A DNA stretch of 40,748 bases, from positions 1 through 40,748 of the forward strand of contig JAFZNQ010000045.1 of the NCBI GenBank assembly GCA_017552965.1. The letters are read 5' to 3'. Under the pieces are notes generated by a model, which was given only the letters and a program-made list of their open reading frames with translations, searched no databases and was not told the origin of the DNA. A program made the position numbers and the translations under genes. The stretch comes from Abditibacteriota bacterium. GTDB lineage: Bacteria; Armatimonadota; UBA5829. Positions 29,972-38,083 of the stretch are shown piece after piece; positions within the stretch are counted from its first letter, which is position 1; each line of letters starts with the position of its first letter.

Positions 29972-31658
29972 ATGTGCCTCTTCCGGTTCTTATTCGCGCC
30001 GCAGCGTGACTTCCGAACACTTCCTTTATCTTGATATTGACTGTCTTGCCTATATATTTGCTGCCGTGCGGTATCTCGACCAGATGTCTGCCGATCCAGC
30101 AGACAGCCTTGTCTTCCCGCGCGCACAGGTTCCTTTCCAGGCGCACGCTGAACACGTCGCCCGGGGTCAGCTGCTTTTGCAGCTCTTCGGCCTTGGCCCG
30201 GGAGCAATTGGCCAGCGAGTAGTCCTCTATGTGCATCAGGCTGTCGCCTCTGACGTATATGGGCAGCCCGTACAGCTCCTCCAGCTCCCGGATGTTGGCG
30301 CCGCCGTCTCCTATGAGAAAGAGCGCCGTCCGCGGGTTGGCCTTGATATACAGCCCGTAGTCCCGTTCGGTCTTGTGGAGAAAGCTGCGTATGTCTCTTT
30401 CGATCCTCAGGCTCACCGTCTCGCTGCTTTCCACCCTGCCTCTGCCGTTGCAGTAGGGGCACACCTCGGTCATGGCTTCGCCCACGGTCTCGGACACCCT
30501 TTTGCGGTTCAGCTCTATGAGCCCCAGGTCCGATATGCGGGATATGCTGGTCTTGGTGCGCTCCTTGCTGAGAGCGGCGGCGAGAGCCCTGATGAGCTTG
30601 TCTCTGTCGCTCTGGCTCACCATATCTATAAAGTCCACGACGATGATGCCTCCCAGATCCCTCAGGCGTATCTGGCGGGCTATCTCGGCGGCGGCCTGCA
30701 GATTGGTGGTCAGCACCGTCTCCGTGAGGGACTTGTTGCCCACGAATTTGCCTGTGTTGACGTCGATCACCGTCAGGGCTTCCGCTATGTCTATGCAGAT
30801 ATAGCCTCCGTTCTGGAGCCATATCTTGCGTTTGAACATCTGCTGATAGTCCCTCTCCAGGCCAAAGCGTTCGAATATGGGCAGCTTGTCGTTGTAATGC
30901 CTGATCCTGCCCGTGAGCTGGGGCGCCAGGGCGCCGGCCAGCTCCTTTGCCTTTTTGTACTTGGCTTCCGAGTCTATATACATGCAGCTCACGTCCTGAG
31001 TCAGGTTGTCCCGTATGACCTTGTAGATCAGCGACAGCTCCTGATACACCACCGCCGGCGCCTGGACTGCCCGGGCGTTCTCGCTGATGGAGCTCCATAT
31101 CCTGACCATGGTGTCTATGTCATGGCTGATCTCTTCCTCGGTCCTGCCCTCCGCCTCTGTCCTGGCGATGATGCCGAACCCGGGGGGGCGTATGGCTTCC
31201 AGCAGGGCCTTCAGCCGGTCGTGCTCGGCGGGGCCTATCCGTTTGCTGATGCCGATGGAGTCGGATTCGGGCATCAGGACTATATATCTGCCGGGCAGGG
31301 TGATCTTGGTGGATACTCTCGCGCCCTTGGCTGCTCTGGGAGCCTTGACCACCTGGACCAGGAACTCCTGGCCTTCCCGGATCATACCCGTGATGGAATG
31401 GGCCCGGAGGGGCTTGCGGGGCTTGGAGCCGGCCAGATAGGGCAGGATGTCCCCCGAATACAGAAACGCGTTCTTTTCCATCCCTATATCCACAAAGGCG
31501 GCGTCCATGCCGCTGAGGACGTTTTTCACCTTGCATTTGTATATATTGCCCACCACTCCGCCGGAGCGTTCCACATACACCTCTGCCAGCCTGTTGTCCT
31601 CAACTATGGCCACTCTGGTCTCTCTGTTTTGCACGTTTACGACAATGTCGCTTTTCAC
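29964..31658 (-). CDS. rng: Ribonuclease E/G
   Basis: A 564-residue endoribonuclease of the RNase G size class. The start is GTG at 31658 behind GGAGGAG. An S1-like RNA-binding part lies at residues about 35-115 (GNIYKCKVKNVLSGMDAAFVDIG), then the catalytic core with IDVNTGKFVG (Asp299) and GGIIVVDFIDM (Asp342/Asp345), and the zinc-link CPYCNGRGR (Cys400, Cys403). The end has YIGKTVNIKIKEVFGSHAAARI, a TRAM-like strand set beyond the core, as in plant and cyanobacterial relatives. It processes rRNA and decays mRNA. It is first in a minus-strand operon with the metallophosphatase. Confidence 0.92.
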   Translation of the reverse strand: MKSDIVVNVQNRETRVAIVEDNRLAEVYVERSGGVVGNIYKCKVKNVLSGMDAAFVDIGMEKNAFLYSGDILPYLAGSKPRKPLRAHSITGMIREGQEFLVQVVKAPRAAKGARVSTKITLPGRYIVLMPESDSIGISKRIGPAEHDRLKALLEAIRPPGFGIIARTEAEGRTEEEISHDIDTMVRIWSSISENARAVQAPAVVYQELSLIYKVIRDNLTQDVSCMYIDSEAKYKKAKELAGALAPQLTGRIRHYNDKLPIFERFGLERDYQQMFKRKIWLQNGGYICIDIAEALTVIDVNTGKFVGNKSLTETVLTTNLQAAAEIARQIRLRDLGGIIVVDFIDMVSQSDRDKLIRALAAALSKERTKTSISRISDLGLIELNRKRVSETVGEAMTEVCPYCNGRGRVESSETVSLRIERDIRSFLHKTERDYGLYIKANPRTALFLIGDGGANIRELEELYGLPIYVRGDSLMHIEDYSLANCSRAKAEELQKQLTPGDVFSVRLERNLCAREDKAVCWIGRHLVEIPHGSKYIGKTVNIKIKEVFGSHAAARIRTGRGTYV

Positions 31659-31685
31659 GGGGGCTCCTCCGTATTACAACTTCCG

Positions 31686-31719
31686 ATTATATTATAACAT
31701 GAGACGGCAGGAATCACAA
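31686..31719 (-). promoter_or_regulatory. Promoter of the rng operon
   Basis: On the minus strand TTGTGA (31714-31719), 17 bases, TATAAT (31691-31696), with a second overlapping TATAAT (31686-31691). Confidence 0.6.
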
Positions 31720-31863
31720 AACCGGGGCCCCGCCCCCGGCAAAAAGTGTCCGCCGACATCCGGCCAGCGTCGTAGGTGTATAAAGCCCTTTGACCGCCGG
31801 GTCCTTCTCCTCATGGTGCAGGCTCCGTTCTCCGGCGAGGATGCATTCTCCCGTTGGAAAGTG

Positions 31864-31891
31864 GCCTTTGGCGGCGGTTGCCGCCAAAGGC
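31864..31891 (+). repeat. Perfect 12-bp palindrome in the divergent region
   Basis: GCCTTTGGCGGC-GGTT-GCCGCCAAAGGC. It lies between the rng promoter and the bipartite motif; 31720-31863 holds nothing else I can name. Confidence 0.55.
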
Positions 31892-31903
31892 ATAATTAAA
31901 TAA

Positions 31904-31967
31904 TGTGTGTCGGCAGGACCTTGCCCTGCCGACACACACCCTTTTGTCCCGTTCGATCACACGTCAT
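31904..31967 (+). repeat. Palindrome plus bipartite motif, copy 3
   Basis: Stem TGTGTGTCGGCAGG (31904-31917) with CCTGCCGACACACA (31925-31938), then CCCTTTT, GTCCCGTTC (31946-31954), seven bases and CGTCAT (31962-31967). The arm AATGTGTGTCGGCAGG matches 15 of 16 bases of the terminator at 28902, so related palindromes stand at both ends of the rng operon. Confidence 0.7.
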
Positions 31968-32012
31968 TTTGCCGCCGGGAAGACGGTATCGGCAAAATAT
32001 TTTGTACGAGAG

Positions 32013-32043
32013 TTGCAGCCCGGGGGCTCCGATATGCTATAAT
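32013..32043 (+). promoter_or_regulatory. Promoter of the sugar-kinase operon
   Basis: TTGCAG (32013-32018), 19 bases, TATAAT (32038-32043), with GGAGG at 32065-32069. Confidence 0.55.
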
Positions 32044-32074
32044 AAATACGAATAAGCAGGGCGTGGAGGTCGTT

Positions 32075-33037
32075 TTGGAATATCAGTTTCTGGCGGTGGA
32101 TGCGGGAGGCAGCCGCTGCCGCGCCGTCCTTGCGGACAGCAGTGGCAATATCATCGGCAGGGGTCAGTGTCAGAGTTCTGCCAACGCCTGCCGTTTCGGA
32201 GCAGGGCGCAGCGAAGAGTCCTTCAGGCAGGCGGTCCGGGAGGCCCTGGCGCCGGCGCCGGGGACCAACACCGTTTGCTGCACGACCTCCCGCTGCGAGG
32301 GGGAGGAGAACTTTGTCTCCTCTATCACGGGAGGACCGGCGGAAATGCTCCGCAACAGCGAATACGCGGCGGCGCTGGCCGCCGCCGGACTGGAATACGG
32401 CTACGTGTGCCTGGCCGGCACCGGGGCCGGCTCCATGGCCTTCCGCCCCGGCAGAGAGCCGGTGCTGCTGGACGGCCTTGGGCCCCACCTGGGCGACTTC
32501 GGCGGGGGCTTCTGGATAGGCAAAAGGGCCATAGAGGCGGCGGCCCGTTCGGACTGGGATCCCGCCTACCGCACCTCTCTTGCCCTGCATCTGAGCAGGC
32601 ATTTTCTGGGGCAGGACGACAATCCTCTGGGCAAGGCCTTTGTGCCCTTTTTGCTGGAAATGCCCGACAGGTCGGTCATCGCTTCGGCGGCGGCTCTGGT
32701 TGCCCGGTGCGCCGCAGAGGGCGACGCCGTCAGCGCCGCTATTCTGAGAGAGGCCGGCTGCCTGCTGTGCGAGACCCTGCGGTGTCTGGCGGTAAACGTT
32801 GCGCCCTGGGAGGAACCTTTGCCCGTGGTGTGCACGGGCTCGGTGATCCATTCGCCTCTGGTAAGAAAGGCCTTTGAAGAAGAGCTGAACAGGGCTCTTC
32901 CGGGCTTCCGCATAGCCGAAAACCGGGGGCCCCAGATCATGGGCCATTTGCTGATAGGGGCAAAAAAGACTCTCGGCGCCGCCGAATACGCCTCTTTTGC
33001 CTCACACCTGAAAAAACAAAAGGAGATGTTTTCTTGA
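32075..33037 (+). CDS. N-acetylglucosamine kinase-like protein (BadF/BadG ATPase family)
   Basis: A protein of about 320 residues starting at TTG 32075, five bases after GGAGG; no ATG is suitably placed. Marks of the NAGK/BadF ASKHA family: FLAVDAGGSRCRAVLAD (phosphate 1), VCLAGTGAGSMAF near residue 110 (phosphate 2), GLGPHLGDFGGGFWIGKRAIEAAA near 135 (sugar-binding region), and VCTGSVIHSPLV (adenosine). Such kinases phosphorylate N-acetylglucosamine or related amino sugars. It leads an operon with glycan-degrading genes downstream, which supports sugar salvage. Sugar specificity is not proven. Confidence 0.8.
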   Translation: MEYQFLAVDAGGSRCRAVLADSSGNIIGRGQCQSSANACRFGAGRSEESFRQAVREALAPAPGTNTVCCTTSRCEGEENFVSSITGGPAEMLRNSEYAAALAAAGLEYGYVCLAGTGAGSMAFRPGREPVLLDGLGPHLGDFGGGFWIGKRAIEAAARSDWDPAYRTSLALHLSRHFLGQDDNPLGKAFVPFLLEMPDRSVIASAAALVARCAAEGDAVSAAILREAGCLLCETLRCLAVNVAPWEEPLPVVCTGSVIHSPLVRKAFEEELNRALPGFRIAENRGPQIMGHLLIGAKKTLGAAEYASFASHLKKQKEMFS

Positions 33038-33558
33038 ACAAAAAGGATTTGATCTTAAAGAAGATCCGCATTATCCCCGACTTTCCCAAAAAGGGGATAG
33101 GCTTTCTGGATATATGCCCTTTGCTGGCGGACAGGGAAGCCTTCGGAGCCGTCATAGAGCTGATGGCCGACAGGGTGAAGGACAAGGGCTACACCAAGAT
33201 CGTAGGCCTTGAGGCCCGGGGCTTTGTTTTCAGCGCGCCTCTGGCGCTGCGCCTGGGCTGCGGCTTTGTGATGGCCCGCAAGGCCGGCAAGCTGCCCGGA
33301 GAGTGCATCAGGGGCGAATACGCCACCGAATACAGCGTGGCCGCCATCGAGCTGCAAAAGGGGGCCCTTGTTCCCGGAGACAAGGTGCTGATAGTGGACG
33401 ACATCGTGGCCACGGGCGGGTCTCTGGCTGCGGCGGAAGCGCTGGTGGGGACCATCTGCAGCGACTGGGCCGCCCTGTGTCTGATAGACATCATCGACGT
33501 GCCCAAGCTGCACCGCTCCGAATACGAAGCGATCTTTGAGATGAAGGAAGCCCTGTGA
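33034..33558 (+). CDS. apt: Adenine phosphoribosyltransferase
   Basis: A 174-residue enzyme making AMP from adenine and PRPP. It starts at TTG 33034 in a TTGA overlap with the kinase stop, behind AAAGGAGAT. Motifs: IPDFPKKGIGFLDICPLL near residue 14, GLEARGFVFSAPLALRLG near 59, and the PRPP loop VLIVDDIVATGGSL near 119. Length matches the family. It is placed between a sugar kinase and ftcD with overlapping ends, so it is co-translated with them. Confidence 0.92.
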   Translation: MNKKDLILKKIRIIPDFPKKGIGFLDICPLLADREAFGAVIELMADRVKDKGYTKIVGLEARGFVFSAPLALRLGCGFVMARKAGKLPGECIRGEYATEYSVAAIELQKGALVPGDKVLIVDDIVATGGSLAAAEALVGTICSDWAALCLIDIIDVPKLHRSEYEAIFEMKEAL

Positions 33559-34439
33559 TGGACGTTTTTCAATGCGTGCCCAATATCAGCATTTCGTCCC
33601 GGGCCGTGCTGGAGGACATGGTGGACGCCGTCGGCGAATACGTCAGAGTCATGGACTATTCCTGCGACACTGACCACAACAGGAGCGTGATCACCATGAC
33701 CGGCTCCTCCGAGGAGCTGCTGCCCGCCATGGTGCAGCTGGCCCGGATGGCGCTGGAGCACATAGACATCAACGAGCACAGGGGCGCCCACCCGCGGATA
33801 GGGGCTCTGGACGTGGTGCCGGTGGTGCCTCTCTTTGACACCTCCATGGACAGCGCCGTGGAGCTGAGCTACAACATAGGCGAAGCCATCAGCGCCCTGG
33901 GCATCCCCGTGTATTTTTATGAGGAATCCGCCCGCAGCAAGGGCTACCGTTTTCTGGAGGAGATCCGCCGGGGCGGCTACGAGTGGCTGAGGGAGCACAC
34001 GGACGAGAGGCCTCCCGATCTGGGGGACAGGCTGCACCCCACGGCGGGAGCCTGCGCCGTAGGTGCCAGAGGCCCCCTCATCGCCTTCAACGTGAATCTG
34101 GAGACCGAGGACAAGACCATAGCCGAAGTCATAGCCCGGGAGATCAGGGCTCTCCGCAAAAAGAAGGACCGGCGCATGGAGGGGGTCAAGGCGCTGGGGC
34201 TGTATCTGCGCAGCGCCGGGGTGGTACAGGTGTCCACCAACATCACCCGTCCCGACAAAACCGGGGTGTTTCCCGTGTATGACTACATCAGGCAAAGGGC
34301 GGAAGAGCTGGGCTCGGGAGTCAGAAATTCCGAGCTGATCGGAGTGGTGTCCGAGGACATCAGCGCCGCCATCGTGAGAGACGCCCTCAGGCTGGAGGCT
34401 TTTGACGCCGGACGGGTGATCACCAGGAGAGAGGATTGA
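33558..34439 (+). CDS. ftcD: Glutamate formiminotransferase
   Basis: A 293-residue enzyme moving the formimino group between N-formimino-L-glutamate and tetrahydrofolate, usually in histidine breakdown. The ATG at 33558 overlaps the apt stop by one base; a GTG one codon earlier is less likely. Motifs: FQCVPNISISSR at the N terminus, INEHRGAHPRIGALDVVPVVPL near residue 75 with the probable catalytic His, and VQVSTNITRPDKTG near 227. The cyclodeaminase half found in animal FTCD is absent. No other histidine-degradation gene is in the window. Confidence 0.9.
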   Translation: MDVFQCVPNISISSRAVLEDMVDAVGEYVRVMDYSCDTDHNRSVITMTGSSEELLPAMVQLARMALEHIDINEHRGAHPRIGALDVVPVVPLFDTSMDSAVELSYNIGEAISALGIPVYFYEESARSKGYRFLEEIRRGGYEWLREHTDERPPDLGDRLHPTAGACAVGARGPLIAFNVNLETEDKTIAEVIAREIRALRKKKDRRMEGVKALGLYLRSAGVVQVSTNITRPDKTGVFPVYDYIRQRAEELGSGVRNSELIGVVSEDISAAIVRDALRLEAFDAGRVITRRED

Positions 34440-35488
34440 CAGAGCTGCAGGCTTTTCGCCGCGCCATGAGCCGCGGAGGAGGGCAGGGCCTCTGGTACGC
34501 CGAGTTTGTCCCCTCCGTGCTGGAGCGCTTTTGCAAATACGAAGGCTGTGACGCCGAGGGCGTCGGCCAAAAATACCGCGCCTTTTGTCCCGTGTATGTC
34601 GGCCTTTCCGGCGTCGGATATCCGGAGCCGGCCCTGTTTGAGCCCTTCTTTGCCGATATCCCCCGTCCCGCGGGGGCCTGGATCAACTGCTGGGGGGTCA
34701 TGGAGGTCCCCTGCGACACCTACCACTTCACCCGGTATATCAGTCCCGGGCGCCATATGACGACTCTGGAAGAGATCAGGGATATCCCTATAGCCGATTT
34801 TTCCTCCGGAGACGCCGCCCATATGGCGGAGGCTGTCCGGCAGGCTCACGGAAAGGGCAAAGCGGCTGTCTGCTGGGTGGGACATATGTATGAGGAGGCC
34901 TGGCAGATCAGAGGCTACGCGCAGTTTCTCACGGATATGACCGAGCATCCGGAGATATGCGAATGGCTTTTGGACCGCATTTTGGCCAACGACCTTGTTG
35001 CGGGCAGGGCTGCCGCCCGGGCCGGCGCGGATATGCTGAAGATCGGCGACGACGTGGCCAACCAGCGGAGCATGATGTTCAGCCCCGGAATGTGGCGCCG
35101 CTTTATGAAGCCCCGCTGGAGCCTCTTTATATCCGAGGTCCGCAAACTCAAGCCGGATATACGCATATGGTATCATTCCGACGGAAATATAAAGGATATC
35201 ATCCCCGAGCTTATAGAGATAGGCGTGGACGTGCTGAACCCCATTCAGCCGGAATGTCTCGACGTGGACGAGATCATCAGGGAGTTCGGCCGGGACCTGG
35301 TGCCGGACGGCTGCATAGGCACCCAGAGCCTGATGCCCTTTGGGACTCCGGAGGATATCAAAAAGGAGGTCCGGCGCCTGAGAAGCCTGTGCCCCGACGG
35401 GGCGCTGATACTGTCGCCGACGCACGTGCTGGAGCCCGACGTGCCTATGGAAAATATACGGGCTTTTCTGGAGGCTTGCAATGAATAA
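34436..35488 (+). CDS. URO-D family protein, second copy
   Basis: A 350-residue protein starting at TTG 34436 (TTGA overlap with ftcD, GAGAGGA upstream). URO-D-like marks are GAWINCWGVMEVP near residue 80, LKIGDDVANQRSMMFSPGMWRRFMKP near 200 (the typical GDD and P-x-x-W pattern), IWYHSDGNIKDIIPELIEIGVDVLNPIQPECLD near 245 and LSPTHVLEPDVPMENIRAFLEA at the end. It is closer to corrinoid methyltransferase-like members than to haem enzymes. The stop overlaps the GH43 start by eight bases. The methyl donor or substrate is unknown. Confidence 0.8.
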   Translation: MTELQAFRRAMSRGGGQGLWYAEFVPSVLERFCKYEGCDAEGVGQKYRAFCPVYVGLSGVGYPEPALFEPFFADIPRPAGAWINCWGVMEVPCDTYHFTRYISPGRHMTTLEEIRDIPIADFSSGDAAHMAEAVRQAHGKGKAAVCWVGHMYEEAWQIRGYAQFLTDMTEHPEICEWLLDRILANDLVAGRAAARAGADMLKIGDDVANQRSMMFSPGMWRRFMKPRWSLFISEVRKLKPDIRIWYHSDGNIKDIIPELIEIGVDVLNPIQPECLDVDEIIREFGRDLVPDGCIGTQSLMPFGTPEDIKKEVRRLRSLCPDGALILSPTHVLEPDVPMENIRAFLEACNE

Positions 35489-36410
35489 GACGTTATTTGC
35501 TCTGTTTGTCATATTGCTTATGGGAGGCGCCGCTATGGCCGATGACAACTATCCCCTGAACACAAAGGATATCCGCATCAGGGATCCCTTTATCGCCGTA
35601 AGCGGCGGCAAATATTATATGTCGGGGACCCACCGGGGCGACGCCTTTTCGGTGTGGGAAAGCCCGGATCTGGAGCACTGGTCGGAGCCCCATACGGTCT
35701 TCGCGGCCCGCAAGGGCTTTTGGGGGACCACCAATTTCTGGGCTCCGGAGCTGCACGAATACCGGCACCACTGGTATTTGTTCGGCAGCGCTTTTGCCGA
35801 GGGGGTAAACAGGGGTACCCAGATATTCGTGGCCAGGAGCCCTCTGGGCCCCTTTATCCCGTTGGGGAGCAAGCCTCAGACTCCCGGGGAATGGATGAGT
35901 CTGGACGGCACCCTGTACGTGGATAAGGACGGCGCCCCCTGGATGGTGTTCTGCCACGAATGGGTGCAGGTCCGGGACGGCGAGGTGTGCGCGGTCCGTC
36001 TGACGGAGGATCTGGCGAGGCCCGCGGGCGAGCCCATATTGCTGTTCAGGGCTTCGGAGGCCCCCTGGGCCGCCGGCTTCGGCAGCTCCGGAGGGCTGGT
36101 GACGGACGGCCCCTTCATTTACGAATCCTCCAAGGGCTTTCTGGTGATGCTGTGGTCCTCCTTCGACTCCGAAGGCAAATACAATATCGGCCTGGCGGTC
36201 TCCGACAAGGTGCAGGGCCCCTGGCGCCAGCTGTCCAAGCCTCTGTTCACCGAACACGGAGGACACTCCATGATATTCCGCGACCTCAAAGGCAGGCTGC
36301 TGTGCGTGTTCCACTGTCCCAACAGCCCCGGCGGACAGGAAAGGGCCCGGATATACGAGATCAGCGAGGACGAGCAAGGCATCCCCGTCCTGGGCAAGCG
36401 CGTGTATTAG
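35481..36410 (+). CDS. Secreted glycoside hydrolase family 43 protein
   Basis: A 309-residue five-bladed beta-propeller. Signal peptide about residues 1-20 (LFALFVILLMGGAAMA). Motifs are IRIRDPFI with Asp35 as probable base, MSLDGTLYVD with Asp142 as pKa modulator, CHEWVQ near residue 160 and LVTDGPFIYE with Asp209 where most GH43 enzymes have Glu as acid; GGHSMIF follows near 257. The Asp may be normal in this subgroup (Bt3655-like, by memory). GH43 enzymes release arabinose or xylose units. It overlaps the URO-D gene by eight bases and sits in the sugar operon. Confidence 0.85.
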   Translation: MNKTLFALFVILLMGGAAMADDNYPLNTKDIRIRDPFIAVSGGKYYMSGTHRGDAFSVWESPDLEHWSEPHTVFAARKGFWGTTNFWAPELHEYRHHWYLFGSAFAEGVNRGTQIFVARSPLGPFIPLGSKPQTPGEWMSLDGTLYVDKDGAPWMVFCHEWVQVRDGEVCAVRLTEDLARPAGEPILLFRASEAPWAAGFGSSGGLVTDGPFIYESSKGFLVMLWSSFDSEGKYNIGLAVSDKVQGPWRQLSKPLFTEHGGHSMIFRDLKGRLLCVFHCPNSPGGQERARIYEISEDEQGIPVLGKRVY

Positions 36411-36412
36411 AA

Positions 36413-38083
36413 ATGTGTGACCTGAAGACCATCGGGATCGCCGCAGCGATAGTATTGCTTGCGCTGTGCCGGGGGGCATGGTGCGCAGGCGGGGAGGAAA
36501 CAGCGCCTATGAAATGGTATTCTGCCGATATAGAGGCCAGGCTGGCCCTGACCAACGACTATCTGTCCGGCATGCTGGACAGGGACAAGGACCTGGAGCC
36601 CTTTTTCTCCATACACAGGGATCCGGACTCCGGGACAGCCTTTGCCAACCACGCCGTGTCCATAGGCATCCCCCACGTGACGGGCAGAGCCCTGGAGGCC
36701 CTGTTTCAGACGGAGATGCTCACGGGAAAGCCTGCTCCGAAGGAAGCGGAGCAGGCCTACACCCGGTATCTGTTTTCCTGTATGGACAACCCGGACCATA
36801 TGCCCTACTACACGGACACAGGCGACGGCGACAAGCAAAAGGTGGAGTGCCACAACCTGCGGGAGGCCCTCTTCGGGCTCACCCGTCTGGTCCAGAACCG
36901 CAGCAGCGAAAAGGCCCGCCGCCTGGCGGACGGCATGCTGCTCACTCTGGACAGGATGAACGGCCCCGAAGGCATGTTTTCCTATGACAGGATAAAGAGC
37001 ATGGGCAGGGAGGGGGTCTTCCTGGGCATTTCCGACACCATGCAGACCACCACCTCCGGCAGGCTGGTGGGGGCTCTGGTCGCCTATTACAGAGTGACCA
37101 AAAACCCTCTGGCCCTGCGGCTGGCGGGAGGCTATGCCCGGGGGGTCATGGAGCATAGCTTTACGGAGGACGGGCGCCTGACGGACGACGCCTCCAACCA
37201 CATACACTCCATCACTTCTTCTCTGTCCGGCATTCTGGATTATGCCTATATGACCGGCGACACCGCCATGGCGGACAAGGCGCTGCGGGTGTATAAGAAC
37301 GGCCTCCGGGAGTTTATGTCCTCCTACGGCTGGGTCAAGGAGCAGGCCTGGCTGGAGACGGACCAGGGGGAATCCAACCAGGTGGGGGACGTGATCGAGA
37401 TGCTGCTGCTCTTTGCTGCGCACAAGGACCCCGCCTTTTACGCAGAGGCGGAAAGGTATATGCGCTCGGCGCTGCTCCCTCAGCAGGTCATAGACAACAG
37501 CTTTGTCCGGGACAACCCGGAGCCAAAGGGGGACTACCAGAGGGATATGCCCCGGCGGATCATAGGGGGCTTCGGCTTTGCCACTCCCCGGGCCCACCTG
37601 CAGCAGGAGTGGAGCGCCATCAACACCATAGATATCACCGAAGGGGCCGTGCAGGCTATATGCGAATTTGCCCGGCGCATCGTCACCCGGGACGACCTGG
37701 GCGTCAGGGTGAACCTGCTCTTTGACCGGGACTGCGAATACGCCCGGGTGGAGAGCAGCCTGCCCGTCAAGGGGCAGATAAAGATATACCCGAAGCTGAC
37801 GGACAGCCTGCTGGTGCGCATCCCCGAAAACATCCGTCAGGGCTCCTTCAGGATATACGGCCCGGAGGGCGAAAGAAAATATACCGCGGTGCAGAATTAC
37901 GCCCTTGTCGGCGCGAAGAAGGGCGAGGAGATCACAGTCCGCTTTGCTCCCCTGATGACCGAAAAGGGGGAGTTCATCTATCACAAGCATTACGGGGTCC
38001 GGTATTACGGCGAGCAGTGCGTGTGGGTCAGCGGCGAAGGGGGAGTGTATCCCCTCTTCGGAGAATTTGAACCGGAGGAATAA
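36413..38083 (+). CDS. Secreted (alpha/alpha)-barrel-like protein, possible glycosidase
   Basis: A 556-residue protein starting at ATG 36413, two bases after the GH43 stop. Signal peptide about residues 1-24 (IGIAAAIVLLALCRGAWCAG). Residues about 40-420 are helix-rich with repeated hairpin-like segments (ALEALFQTEMLTG, NLREALFGLTRLVQN, SGRLVGALVAYYRVT, SSLSGILDYAYMTGD), the pattern of six-hairpin glycosidases such as GH127-like enzymes. The cysteine set of GH127 is not obvious, so I do not assign a family. The C-terminal 130 residues are beta-rich. Neighbours suggest action on oligosaccharides. Confidence 0.6.
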   Translation: MCDLKTIGIAAAIVLLALCRGAWCAGGEETAPMKWYSADIEARLALTNDYLSGMLDRDKDLEPFFSIHRDPDSGTAFANHAVSIGIPHVTGRALEALFQTEMLTGKPAPKEAEQAYTRYLFSCMDNPDHMPYYTDTGDGDKQKVECHNLREALFGLTRLVQNRSSEKARRLADGMLLTLDRMNGPEGMFSYDRIKSMGREGVFLGISDTMQTTTSGRLVGALVAYYRVTKNPLALRLAGGYARGVMEHSFTEDGRLTDDASNHIHSITSSLSGILDYAYMTGDTAMADKALRVYKNGLREFMSSYGWVKEQAWLETDQGESNQVGDVIEMLLLFAAHKDPAFYAEAERYMRSALLPQQVIDNSFVRDNPEPKGDYQRDMPRRIIGGFGFATPRAHLQQEWSAINTIDITEGAVQAICEFARRIVTRDDLGVRVNLLFDRDCEYARVESSLPVKGQIKIYPKLTDSLLVRIPENIRQGSFRIYGPEGERKYTAVQNYALVGAKKGEEITVRFAPLMTEKGEFIYHKHYGVRYYGEQCVWVSGEGGVYPLFGEFEPEE

